A model generated the notes under the pieces. That model was not told the DNA's origin. It worked only from the letters and a program-made list of their open reading frames with translations, and did no database searches. A DNA stretch of 22,193 bases. It comes from Candidatus Heimdallarchaeota archaeon (GTDB taxonomy: Archaea > Asgardarchaeota > Heimdallarchaeia > Heimdallarchaeales > Heimdallarchaeaceae). The stretch's first letter is position 1; every line of letters starts with the position of its first letter. The stretch is from positions 1 through 22,193 of the forward strand of contig JAEOTG010000220.1 of assembly GCA_016839985.1 (NCBI GenBank), in the 5' to 3' direction. Shown in pieces: positions 16,067 through 22,193 of the stretch. The translations under genes and the position numbers were made by a program.

Positions 16067-16991
16067 TTTCTTCATCATTTGATTTTTCGTGTGTTGTTTT
16101 TTTTGAAGATGTTTCTTCTTCATCTTCAGAATCATATTCAGCATCAATTTCTTCAAGTTCTTTTATTAAATCTGCATTGCATATAGGACATTCTGTTAAA
16201 TTACTCGAGATTACAGAACCACAGGAAAAACAAGTAAGTGGTATAAATTCTTCTTCTTCCCAATCAAAAGAGTAAGGTTTTCTTCCCCAAGTTCTAGTTC
16301 TCCACTTCTCCAAATCTACTTCTCCATCTTCTTTAAGAAAATCCTTAAGTTCAACAGAAGAAGTAATAATCATTTTTCTTCGTAAGAAATATTGGTATAG
16401 CAGCATGAAAAGAGGAAATGCAACTATGTGTACGATTAAAATTAATAGAAATACAATACCTAAGGAATTACTTGTAAGATTGAATATTAATGGGATTACG
16501 AAGATGAAAAATATTGAGCTTACAGCCATGGTAAGGATTTCAAGAACAAGAAAGATAGGTAGTGCAAATAAGAAAAGCATCACAATATCAGAAATAACTT
16601 GATTCATCGACTCTTTTTTTGAATATTTACCAGAATCCATTTTGAGATATTCTATGTATGTGCGAAGAATTGTAAATGATGTTTTAGTAAATAGCAAAGA
16701 TAAAGCAAGAGTTAATATTAGAGCTAAAAGAAATAAAATAATAATTAGCCACCATCTGTTAGCAATATAACCAAGAGAACTAACTATACTACTTATGTAA
16801 CCTAACCAATTCAAATCCGCTTCTCTTAGTAAAGGGTATACAGAACCAGATACTCCAAACACAAATAACAAATAATAGAAAAACACAAAAATACATGAAA
16901 TCAAATTGCCTAAATCTTGATTTCTTTTTACTAAAATTTTTTCTTGAGAATCCCAAAAATATGCTGTTTGCAAAATTCGAATTCTAGGCAT
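16056..16991 (-). CDS. Multi-pass membrane protein with C-terminal zinc ribbon
   Basis: A 311-residue protein with about five membrane segments (roughly 28-50, 80-101, 132-154, 156-170 and 176-203). A cytoplasmic C-terminal part carries a zinc ribbon CFSC-x10-CPIC (Cys254, Cys257, Cys268, Cys271). The end is a Glu/Asp/Ser/Lys-rich tail (about 276-311) that looks disordered. I do not recognise a named family. Zinc-ribbon-tailed membrane proteins of unknown role are common in archaea. The start ATG at 16991 lies about 26 nt from a TATA box, which suits a leaderless mRNA. The gene is divergent from Kae1 across a short AT-rich region and overlaps the small zinc-finger membrane gene tail-to-tail by 11 bp. 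The pairing of two membrane proteins with metal-binding ends is notable, but a functional link is only a guess. Confidence 0.85.
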   Translation of the reverse strand: MPRIRILQTAYFWDSQEKILVKRNQDLGNLISCIFVFFYYLLFVFGVSGSVYPLLREADLNWLGYISSIVSSLGYIANRWWLIIILFLLALILTLALSLLFTKTSFTILRTYIEYLKMDSGKYSKKESMNQVISDIVMLFLFALPIFLVLEILTMAVSSIFFIFVIPLIFNLTSNSLGIVFLLILIVHIVAFPLFMLLYQYFLRRKMIITSSVELKDFLKEDGEVDLEKWRTRTWGRKPYSFDWEEEEFIPLTCFSCGSVISSNLTECPICNADLIKELEEIDAEYDSEDEEETSSKKTTHEKSNDEEINQ

Positions 16992-17009
16992 TAAAGAACA
17001 ATTGTACTA

Positions 17010-17025
17010 AACTTTTTTAAAAGTT
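17010..17025 (-). promoter_or_regulatory. Palindromic TATA box for the zinc-ribbon membrane protein
   Basis: AACTTTTTTAAAAGTT is a 7-bp inverted repeat with a 2-bp centre. Leftward it contains CTTTTAAAAAAG, centred 26 nt from the ATG at 16991, predicting a leaderless mRNA. Confidence 0.5.
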
Positions 17026-17048
17026 CTCTAAAGGTTTTTAAAAAATAT

Positions 17049-17058
17049 GTTTTTAAAC
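17049..17058 (+). promoter_or_regulatory. TATA box for kae1
   Basis: GTTTTTAAAC is centred about 30 nt before the ATG at 17084. The alternative TTG at 17072 is only about 18 nt away, too close for transcription to include it. A related GTTTTTAAA copy lies about 17 bp upstream. Confidence 0.5.
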
Positions 17059-17083
17059 ATTATAGACAAGCTTGACCAACAAA

Positions 17084-18082
17084 ATGATCTCGCTAGGAAT
17101 TGAATGCTCTGCTGATAAATTGGGAATTGGAATAATAACTAGTGAAGGAAAGGTTTTGTCTAATGTAAGAAAAACCTACAAACCTCCTTATGGTAGTGGT
17201 ATTCATCCTAGAGAAGCTTCTGAATTTCATGCAGCAAACATGGCTGAGGCAATTAATGAAGCTTTCAAAGAGTCTTCAATGAATCCAGATGATATCGATT
17301 TAATTTCCTTTACCAAAGGTCCAGGTTTAGGTCCATGTTTACGTATAGGAGCTGTTACTGCTAGAACACTTTCGTTATCCCTTAACAAACCACTAGTTGC
17401 TGTTAACCATCCGATTGCACATGTTGAAATAGGAAGATTGGTCGGGAAACTTGATGATCCTGTAGTGTTATATGTTTCTGGTGGTAATACTCAAGTTATA
17501 GCACATTCAGAAGGTAGGTATAGAGTATTTGGGGAAACTTTAGACATACCTGTAGGAAACTGCCTTGATGTTTTTGGAAGAAACGCTGGTTTAAGTGATA
17601 AGAAACTGCCTATGGGGAGAGTAATCGAGCTTGAAGCATTAAAAGGTAAGAATTACATATCTATTCCTTATGTAATTAAAGGAATGGATGTTTCGTTTTC
17701 TGGTATATTAACACACGTAACAAAGTTACTTGAGAATCAACGTTATAGTTTGCAGGATTTGTCTTATAGTCTACAAGAAACTATCTTTGCAATGTTAGTG
17801 GAGGTTACTGAAAGAGCTCTAGCCCATACAAAAAAATCTGAAGTACTAGTTACTGGTGGAGTGGCATCAAACAATCGATTGAAACAAATGTTAGAGGAGA
17901 TGGCTAAATCACACAGTGCAACTTTCAGAGGATTAGATGCAGCTCTAGCTCTAGACAATGGAGTGATGATTGCTTGGTTAGGGATCTTAATGAAAAATGC
18001 TGGAATTGAAACAAAAATTGAAGATACTAGAATAAATCAACATTTTCGACCTGAAGATGTAGAAGTGACTTGGAGATTATAA
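17084..18082 (+). CDS. kae1: KEOPS catalytic subunit Kae1 (tRNA t6A37 threonylcarbamoyltransferase)
   Basis: A 332-residue archaeal Kae1 (TsaD/OSGEP family). It transfers threonylcarbamoyl from its adenylate to A37 of ANN-decoding tRNAs inside KEOPS. ASKHA-fold features visible are LGIECSADKLGIGI (4-17), TKGPGLGPCLRIGA (77-90), the iron/metal motif NHPIAHVEIGR (His109, His113), VSGGNTQV (131-138), FGETLDIPVGNCLD (149-162), VTGGVASNNRL (256-266) and ALDNGVMIAW (metal Asp291). Differences from the usual family: the PGGPxIE loop reads PMGRVIE (176-182), and the stretch before the metal Asp lacks the common Pro-Pro. The ATG at 17084 is chosen over the TTG at 17072 from TATA spacing and the family N-terminus. 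The stop overlaps the next ATG (TAATG). Its kinase partner Bud32 is encoded on the opposite strand at 19382-20074. Confidence 0.95.
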   Translation: MISLGIECSADKLGIGIITSEGKVLSNVRKTYKPPYGSGIHPREASEFHAANMAEAINEAFKESSMNPDDIDLISFTKGPGLGPCLRIGAVTARTLSLSLNKPLVAVNHPIAHVEIGRLVGKLDDPVVLYVSGGNTQVIAHSEGRYRVFGETLDIPVGNCLDVFGRNAGLSDKKLPMGRVIELEALKGKNYISIPYVIKGMDVSFSGILTHVTKLLENQRYSLQDLSYSLQETIFAMLVEVTERALAHTKKSEVLVTGGVASNNRLKQMLEEMAKSHSATFRGLDAALALDNGVMIAWLGILMKNAGIETKIEDTRINQHFRPEDVEVTWRL

Positions 18083-19404
18083 TGGTTAAAAATAAATCTA
18101 CAGCAATCGCATTTGAAATGCAAAAGAAGAACTTCTACAGTATTATTCCATTAGTTGCAACAATAGATGAAGATAAGGATTTGGATGAACTTGACGTGCT
18201 ATTACTAGATAATATTGAAGCTAAAGAACTCAAATTACTTCTAAAGAAATATACAAGGATAATTGTTGCTTTCTCTTTTAGAACCGCACAATTAGAAAAT
18301 ATTTATCAGAAAATGAAAATTATACATTCCTCCCTCAAACATAAGGATTTGGAAAGAATAACATTTATCACAGGAGGAAGTCATCCATCTGGCGATCCTT
18401 TTACAACATTAAAGATTGGTTTTGATTTTGTATTTATTGGAGAAGCAGAATTTTCTTTACCCTTTTTCCTTAAACAATATATGATGAATGATGATATCTA
18501 TTCTACACCAGGTATAGCTTTTTTTGATGAGAGTTATCTTGATTTTACTTCCACTTCAAAGCCATCAGAGATAAATCTTGACGATTATCCATCTATTTCT
18601 AGAAAAAGAGGTTTATACTCTCCTTTAGAAATATCAAGAGGATGTGCATTTGGATGTACATTTTGTCAAGTTCCAACACTATTTCAGCACAAAGTAAGAC
18701 ATAGATCACCAGAAATTATTATTGATACAGCTAAATGGATGGTTCAACAAAATTTAACGGATATTCGTTTCATAACACCAAATTCTTTTGGATATATGTC
18801 TTCAAAACCGAGAGAAGTAAATAAAGAATCTATACTATACCTACTGAAATCTCTAAAGACAATTCCCGGGATAAGAAACGTTTTTTTTGGGACTTTTCCT
18901 GGTGAAGTTAGACCTGAAACAGTATCACAAGAATTAGTTCAAGAAATAAAAAAATATGCTTCAAACAATCGAATCTCAATCGGTCTTCAATCTGGAAGTA
19001 ATGAAGTATTAAGAAAAATTAGACGAGGTCATACAGTTGAGGAAGGAGTAAAAGCTATTGATATTTTAATAAAAACTGGTTTTAATCCAGTTGTAGATAT
19101 TATTATAGGAATGCCTGGTTCAACTGAGCAAGACGAATTAAAAACAATTGATTTAATTGAAAATTTAACAAAGAAAGGAGCAACTATAAGAGCACATGTT
19201 TTTATGCCACTACCTGGAACAGCACTAGAACAAACAAAGTATATCCCTGTTTCACAAAAAGTTAGGAAAAGATTAGGTTCTTTAAGTTCAAGTGGAAAAA
19301 TAGAAGGTAATTGGTCAGAACAAGAAAGATATGCAAAAGAAGCTTGTGAAACAATTGAAAAAATTACAAAACTTCCTCCTCTTAGGAAAGTAAATAATCT
19401 TTGA
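18082..19404 (+). CDS. B12-binding-type radical SAM protein (resembles MJ_1487 family)
   Basis: A 440-residue radical SAM enzyme. The N-terminal part (about 1-165) looks like a cobalamin-binding Rossmann-type domain (VAFSFRT, ITGGSHPSGDP at about 96-106, FVFIGEAE). The radical SAM core starts at ISRGCAFGCTFC, with cluster cysteines 188, 192 and 195. Later core elements are RISIGLQSGSNEVLRKIRRGH and VDIIIGMPG. The best fit I recall is the archaeal MJ_1487-type B12-binding/radical SAM group, whose substrate is unknown. It lacks the TRAM domain expected of methylthiotransferases such as the t6A-modifying MtaB. I chose the ATG at 18082, which overlaps the kae1 stop and has GGAG (18072-18075) 6 nt upstream. 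A TTG at 18070 is the alternative. Tight coupling to kae1 suggests co-expression, perhaps in tRNA or translation-related chemistry. Its 3' end overlaps bud32 by 23 bp. Confidence 0.88.
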   Translation: MVKNKSTAIAFEMQKKNFYSIIPLVATIDEDKDLDELDVLLLDNIEAKELKLLLKKYTRIIVAFSFRTAQLENIYQKMKIIHSSLKHKDLERITFITGGSHPSGDPFTTLKIGFDFVFIGEAEFSLPFFLKQYMMNDDIYSTPGIAFFDESYLDFTSTSKPSEINLDDYPSISRKRGLYSPLEISRGCAFGCTFCQVPTLFQHKVRHRSPEIIIDTAKWMVQQNLTDIRFITPNSFGYMSSKPREVNKESILYLLKSLKTIPGIRNVFFGTFPGEVRPETVSQELVQEIKKYASNNRISIGLQSGSNEVLRKIRRGHTVEEGVKAIDILIKTGFNPVVDIIIGMPGSTEQDELKTIDLIENLTKKGATIRAHVFMPLPGTALEQTKYIPVSQKVRKRLGSLSSSGKIEGNWSEQERYAKEACETIEKITKLPPLRKVNNL

Positions 19405-20074
19405 TCACTTGATTTTCTCTTAAATGCCGTCCCCTTGCTTCTACTTTAATAGTTCTCTTTAGAACACTTTTTGCGTTTTTCATACTTTGATAGTATCCTT
19501 CTTGAAAAGAGAAAAACAGCTCTTTGCAAATTTGAGTATGAGTGCTGATAAAACATTTTTTTATTAATAAAATATCAACGGCTTTATCTTCAACTGCCTT
19601 TGAAAATTTACCAAGACCAAAATCAATGAAAATAAGATTGTCTTTTGATTTTACTATGTTGCTAGTAGTAAGATCTCCATGTATTATGTCATTTGAATGT
19701 AGTTTTCCAACTAATCTCCCTATCTCTTTAACTAATTCTATTTTACTCTTTTTTGCTCCTTCTGCATTTAATATGTCTTTGACCAGATTTCCTTCAATAA
19801 ATTCCATCACAATTGTAGCCTTATTCATATTAATTTCAAAAATGAAAGGTGTTTGAACTCCTATTTTCTTCGCAGCTATTAATAAGCGTGATTCAATTAT
19901 TGTTCTATTATTTCTTAGTTCATCATCAATTTGACTTATTCTATATTTCTTAGGAATTCTTATTTTTCTCATTACATCAAAATCAAACCATTTATCTTTA
20001 ACTAAAATTGCTTCTGCACCCCATCTATCAAATGATTCTTCGTTTACTTCCTCAAAATTAGGTTTAGTTGTCAT
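19382..20074 (-). CDS. bud32: KEOPS kinase/ATPase Bud32
   Basis: A 230-residue Bud32 (PRPK family), the small atypical kinase that acts as an ATPase on Kae1 in the KEOPS complex. Hallmarks are WGAEAIL (18-24), the catalytic Lys in VMRKIRIPKKYR (K37), LRNNRTIIESRLL with the paired Glu61, IHGDLTTSN (131-139), FIDFGLGKFS (149-158) and VEDKAVD (161-167), then STHT and the C-terminal EARGRHLRENQ in place of the more usual RGR-aromatic end. All catalytic residues are present. It is not fused to Kae1, unlike in some methanogens. It is the second gene of a leftward operon: its ATG overlaps the PurM-like gene by 11 bp, with GAGAGGATG as Shine-Dalgarno. It converges on the radical SAM gene with a 23-bp overlap. 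Confidence 0.95.
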   Translation of the reverse strand: MTTKPNFEEVNEESFDRWGAEAILVKDKWFDFDVMRKIRIPKKYRISQIDDELRNNRTIIESRLLIAAKKIGVQTPFIFEINMNKATIVMEFIEGNLVKDILNAEGAKKSKIELVKEIGRLVGKLHSNDIIHGDLTTSNIVKSKDNLIFIDFGLGKFSKAVEDKAVDILLIKKCFISTHTQICKELFFSFQEGYYQSMKNAKSVLKRTIKVEARGRHLRENQVIKDYLLS

Positions 20075-21107
20075 TTTTCATCCTCTCTAGGTTTTCTAAT
20101 GCTGTTATTATCTCATCTCCTATAGTTTGTGGGAGAATTTTGCCCTCTAGAATTGTTTTACCTTTACTTCTGATTACTTCACCTATGAGTGTAACAGGAA
20201 TGCGTTGTTTCTCTAAATAATTTACTATTTTACTTGCTTTTTCTTTTTCTGCTCCTACAATTAAGAGACCTGAAGAGATTAAACGATAAGGATCGAATTT
20301 CAACCATTTAGCTAATTTCTGAATTATAGGAGAAATCACTGGTTTTGTTTTCATATCTATACCAATTTCTCTATATGCAACTATTTCAGCTAGTGCTCCA
20401 AATATTCCTCCTTCTGTAGCATCATGTATTAATGATGGTCTAAAATTTCTGTTCAAATCTAAAGCTAAATCGACAATTCTTATTTGAGAACCAATTCTTT
20501 TTCCTTCTTCGATTTCATATTTGCTCAATATAGTTTTAACTAAATCTTTTGCTTCTTCAATGATTATTCCTATTCCTTCTGCTCCAATATATCCAATCGC
20601 TAACACTAAATCTTCATGTGAAAGCTCATTAGGAACGGAATAATCAGAAGGGACAAATCCTATCATATGACCAGAAACTATGATTGAGTTTACTGATTTT
20701 GATATTTCTGTATGACCCCCCAATATCGTAATTCCAAAAGATAAACATTGCTCATGTATTTGTTCTTGTACTTTTGATATTTCTTGAAAAGAAGTTCCAT
20801 ATGGAGCAATAATTGTTGGTAAAAATCCAAATGGAAGAGCTCCAGCACATGCTAAATCATTGGAATTAACAATAACTGCATATTGACCAGGTTCTGGTGT
20901 GGGAAATGTTATTGGATCAGATTTGACAACAACAAATACATCTGAAGTATTATTATAATACTCTTGAGCTTTTACCTTCCCCTTTTCAATATCGATAATA
21001 GCTACATCTCCACCTATTTTTCCCGCTTCTAACACTCCATCATTCTCATGTCCTCTAAGATTAAGTATTTCCTTCAATTGAGAAAGGGGGAGTTTTCCTT
21101 CATCCAT
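20064..21107 (-). CDS. AIR synthase (PurM)/HypE-family protein of unknown substrate
   Basis: A 347-residue member of the ATP-dependent PurM/HypE/SelD/ThiL superfamily. Visible blocks are GGDVAII (32-38), VKSDPITF (61-68), VNSNDLACAGALP (80-92), ITILGGHTEIS (126-136), VSGHMIGFVP (144-153) and HDATEGGIFGALAE (228-241), resembling the archaeal HypE-like branch. True HypE ends in PRIC or PRVC, whose Cys is carbamoylated and dehydrated for [NiFe]-hydrogenase maturation. This protein ends in ERMKNDN with no terminal Cys, so it should not do that reaction. No hydrogenase maturation gene is nearby. It overlaps bud32 by 11 bp and must be co-translated with it. HypE-type chemistry uses a carbamoyl group activated by HypF, a Kae1 relative, so a link to KEOPS is tempting but unproved. 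The ATG at 21107 lies about 27 nt from a CTTTTAGAAA TATA-like box (21128-21140). Confidence 0.85.
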   Translation of the reverse strand: MDEGKLPLSQLKEILNLRGHENDGVLEAGKIGGDVAIIDIEKGKVKAQEYYNNTSDVFVVVKSDPITFPTPEPGQYAVIVNSNDLACAGALPFGFLPTIIAPYGTSFQEISKVQEQIHEQCLSFGITILGGHTEISKSVNSIIVSGHMIGFVPSDYSVPNELSHEDLVLAIGYIGAEGIGIIIEEAKDLVKTILSKYEIEEGKRIGSQIRIVDLALDLNRNFRPSLIHDATEGGIFGALAEIVAYREIGIDMKTKPVISPIIQKLAKWLKFDPYRLISSGLLIVGAEKEKASKIVNYLEKQRIPVTLIGEVIRSKGKTILEGKILPQTIGDEIITALENLERMKNDN

Positions 21108-21152
21108 TAAAAAATGCTAGATATAACGTTTCTAAAAGTTTTCTTATAAGAT

Positions 21153-21181
21153 AAAAAAACATTCTAGAGTAAATAGAATGT
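21153..21181 (-). terminator. Hairpin plus T-run terminator after the longin/roadblock-like gene
   Basis: Read leftward, ACATTCTA, a 7-nt loop and TAGAATGT form a perfect 8-bp stem, followed at once by a T7 run. It starts 5 bp after the stop codon of the gene at 21186-22139. It looks like a bacterial intrinsic terminator but with an AT-rich stem. It also separates this gene from the PurM-bud32 operon on the same strand. Confidence 0.65.
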
Positions 21182-21185
21182 ATTG

Positions 21186-22139
21186 TTAGAATCCCATTGT
21201 GTGAAGTATGTGTTTAACAATCTTAAATTTGTAACCAACGTTGATGACATCATTAACATCGGTTGTCATACCAACTAACAATTTTCCATCTGTACAGTCT
21301 TCTACAATTATTTGAACAACTTCAGCATTCAAAGCTTTGATTTCATTTTCTGATTTTATCATTTCATAGATTACCCTTGGATATTTTGTTAGGGTTTCTA
21401 GGACGTAAACTATTTTTCTCTCCTCAAGATTACCTGCATACAACTCACCCATAGTACCCCCTTCCTTGGGAAAGATATAAGCTGATGCAGCTGGAGAATC
21501 ACAACTTCTTATTGACGAGAATAATAGAGATGTAATGGCTCTTTTATTAGCTTCATTTAGAATATCTTGTGTCATTTCACTTGTATCGATTTTAGGTACT
21601 GTTTCGAATGGTCTAATTTTCTCATAGGTTTCAATTTTAGTATCAACTTGTTCTTGATGGATTGTTTGTTCCATTGGTGCAACTATTTCAGGTTTCTCAA
21701 TCCCTAGTCTAGTGAATATCTTGTCCATTTCATTATCTATTCTAGGAGGAGTACGATCCATGAGTGTTTTACATACTATATTTAACAATTCATAGTTAGT
21801 ATTATTATTCCAACCAAAAAGAACGCTACCTCCAAGATTCTTTATGTATTCTAGGATTTTTGGACGTATTTCTGCGCTTATATTTTCTACTCTAGAGACA
21901 AACAACAAAGTCACATCAATGAATGTGATATATGTGGCTCTATAACGACCTCGAAAAATTGTGATTTCAAAATACCTTCTTACCCATTGATAAAATTCAA
22001 TAGGTTGTATAAAATATTTGTAAACCTCTTCTCTTTCATATTCATCTCTAATACTTTCTACTTCGTATATATTCTGTCCTTTGTTATCATAAACAATAAC
22101 GGCAACTAAAGGATTTATGTCAATCTTCGGAAATGGCAT
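21186..22139 (-). CDS. Probable longin-like plus roadblock-like protein (soluble)
   Basis: I do not recognise the family by sequence. The 317 residues divide into two folded halves joined by a polar linker (about 135-205). The N-terminal half has predicted order strand (VAVIVYDNKG), strand (NIYEVES), helix (EEVYKYFIQPIEFYQW), three strands (FEITIFRG, RATYITFID, TLLFVSRV), then two helices, which is the longin order. The C-terminal half runs helix (AITSLLFSSIRS), two strands (AASAYIFPKEG, GELYAG), a long helix, two or three strands (VVQIIVED, KLLVGMTT) and a final helix, compatible with a roadblock-like fold. Both folds regulate small GTPases, and both are expanded in Asgard archaea. No signal or membrane segment is seen. 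The start ATG at 22139 has GAGGT (22143-22147) just upstream. The fold calls are inference from predicted secondary structure, without a profile match. Confidence 0.72.
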   Translation of the reverse strand: MPFPKIDINPLVAVIVYDNKGQNIYEVESIRDEYEREEVYKYFIQPIEFYQWVRRYFEITIFRGRYRATYITFIDVTLLFVSRVENISAEIRPKILEYIKNLGGSVLFGWNNNTNYELLNIVCKTLMDRTPPRIDNEMDKIFTRLGIEKPEIVAPMEQTIHQEQVDTKIETYEKIRPFETVPKIDTSEMTQDILNEANKRAITSLLFSSIRSCDSPAASAYIFPKEGGTMGELYAGNLEERKIVYVLETLTKYPRVIYEMIKSENEIKALNAEVVQIIVEDCTDGKLLVGMTTDVNDVINVGYKFKIVKHILHTMGF

Positions 22140-22193
22140 AAGACCTCAACTAGTTTCTACTATGTTGTTTTTTGCTAATAAACTTTATTGGAA

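Noticed and set aside
18082..19404. Calling the radical SAM gene a tRNA methylthiotransferase acting on t6A, because it follows kae1
   Set aside because: The N-terminal domain looks like a B12-binding domain and not an MTTase domain with its own cluster cysteines, and no TRAM domain follows the core.
20064..21107. Calling the gene hypE
   Set aside because: It lacks the C-terminal PRIC-type cysteine needed for HypE chemistry, and no hyp genes are nearby.
1..22193. CRISPR arrays, insertion sequences, phage or integrase genes
   Set aside because: No regularly spaced short repeats, terminal inverted repeats with transposase, or recombinase motifs were seen on either strand.

Overview
The window looks like chromosomal DNA of an AT-rich archaeon. 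The evidence is archaeal-type PheRS (separate alpha and beta subunits), the KEOPS proteins Kae1 and Bud32, two 2-phosphoglycerate kinase homologues, TATA-box promoters about 25-30 nt upstream of start codons, short T-run terminators, and a C/D-box guide RNA candidate. Two proteins with longin-like folds, one on the inner side of a giant single-pass surface protein, point to an Asgard archaeon. That lineage call is an inference; a marker phylogeny would settle it. I see no transposase, integrase, phage gene, CRISPR array or tRNA. There is no gene-free stretch over 300 bases.

Layout. 1-217 holds the start of a leftward gene, its TATA box and a pair of 10-bp direct repeats. 269-2256 holds a small unknown protein, then leftward an APH-fold kinase and a CBS-domain protein. 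2359-8977 holds a tandem metallophosphoesterase (second half catalytically degenerate) and a 1670-residue membrane-anchored protein with Ig-like repeats outside and a longin-like domain inside. 9022-10294 holds a HAD phosphatase and an H-protein-like protein lacking its lipoyl lysine. 10479-13672 is the pheS-pheT operon. 13680-15686 holds two divergent 2-phosphoglycerate kinase paralogues. 15719-15777 is a C/D-box sRNA candidate. 15794-16991 holds two tail-to-tail membrane proteins with zinc-binding motifs. 17084-21107 is a KEOPS neighbourhood: Kae1 followed by a B12/radical-SAM protein, facing a leftward operon of a PurM/HypE-like protein and Bud32. 21186-22139 is a probable longin plus roadblock-like protein with its own hairpin terminator.

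The genes join informational functions (PheRS, the t6A tRNA modification machinery, a guide RNA) with surface and signalling proteins. Packing is tight. All four convergent junctions are separated by at most 7 bp or overlap by up to 23 bp, so several terminators lie inside the opposing gene. Genes that begin a transcript tend to be leaderless or nearly so. Downstream genes carry Shine-Dalgarno motifs (GAGGTG, GGAG, AGTGAT, GAGAGGATG). I used these two signals to choose starts.

Strongest candidates for something undescribed are the surface protein with an internal longin domain, the lysine-less H-protein homologue with an acidic tail, the divergent kinase paralogue that has lost a conserved Asp, the half-dead tandem phosphoesterase, and the C/D sRNA.
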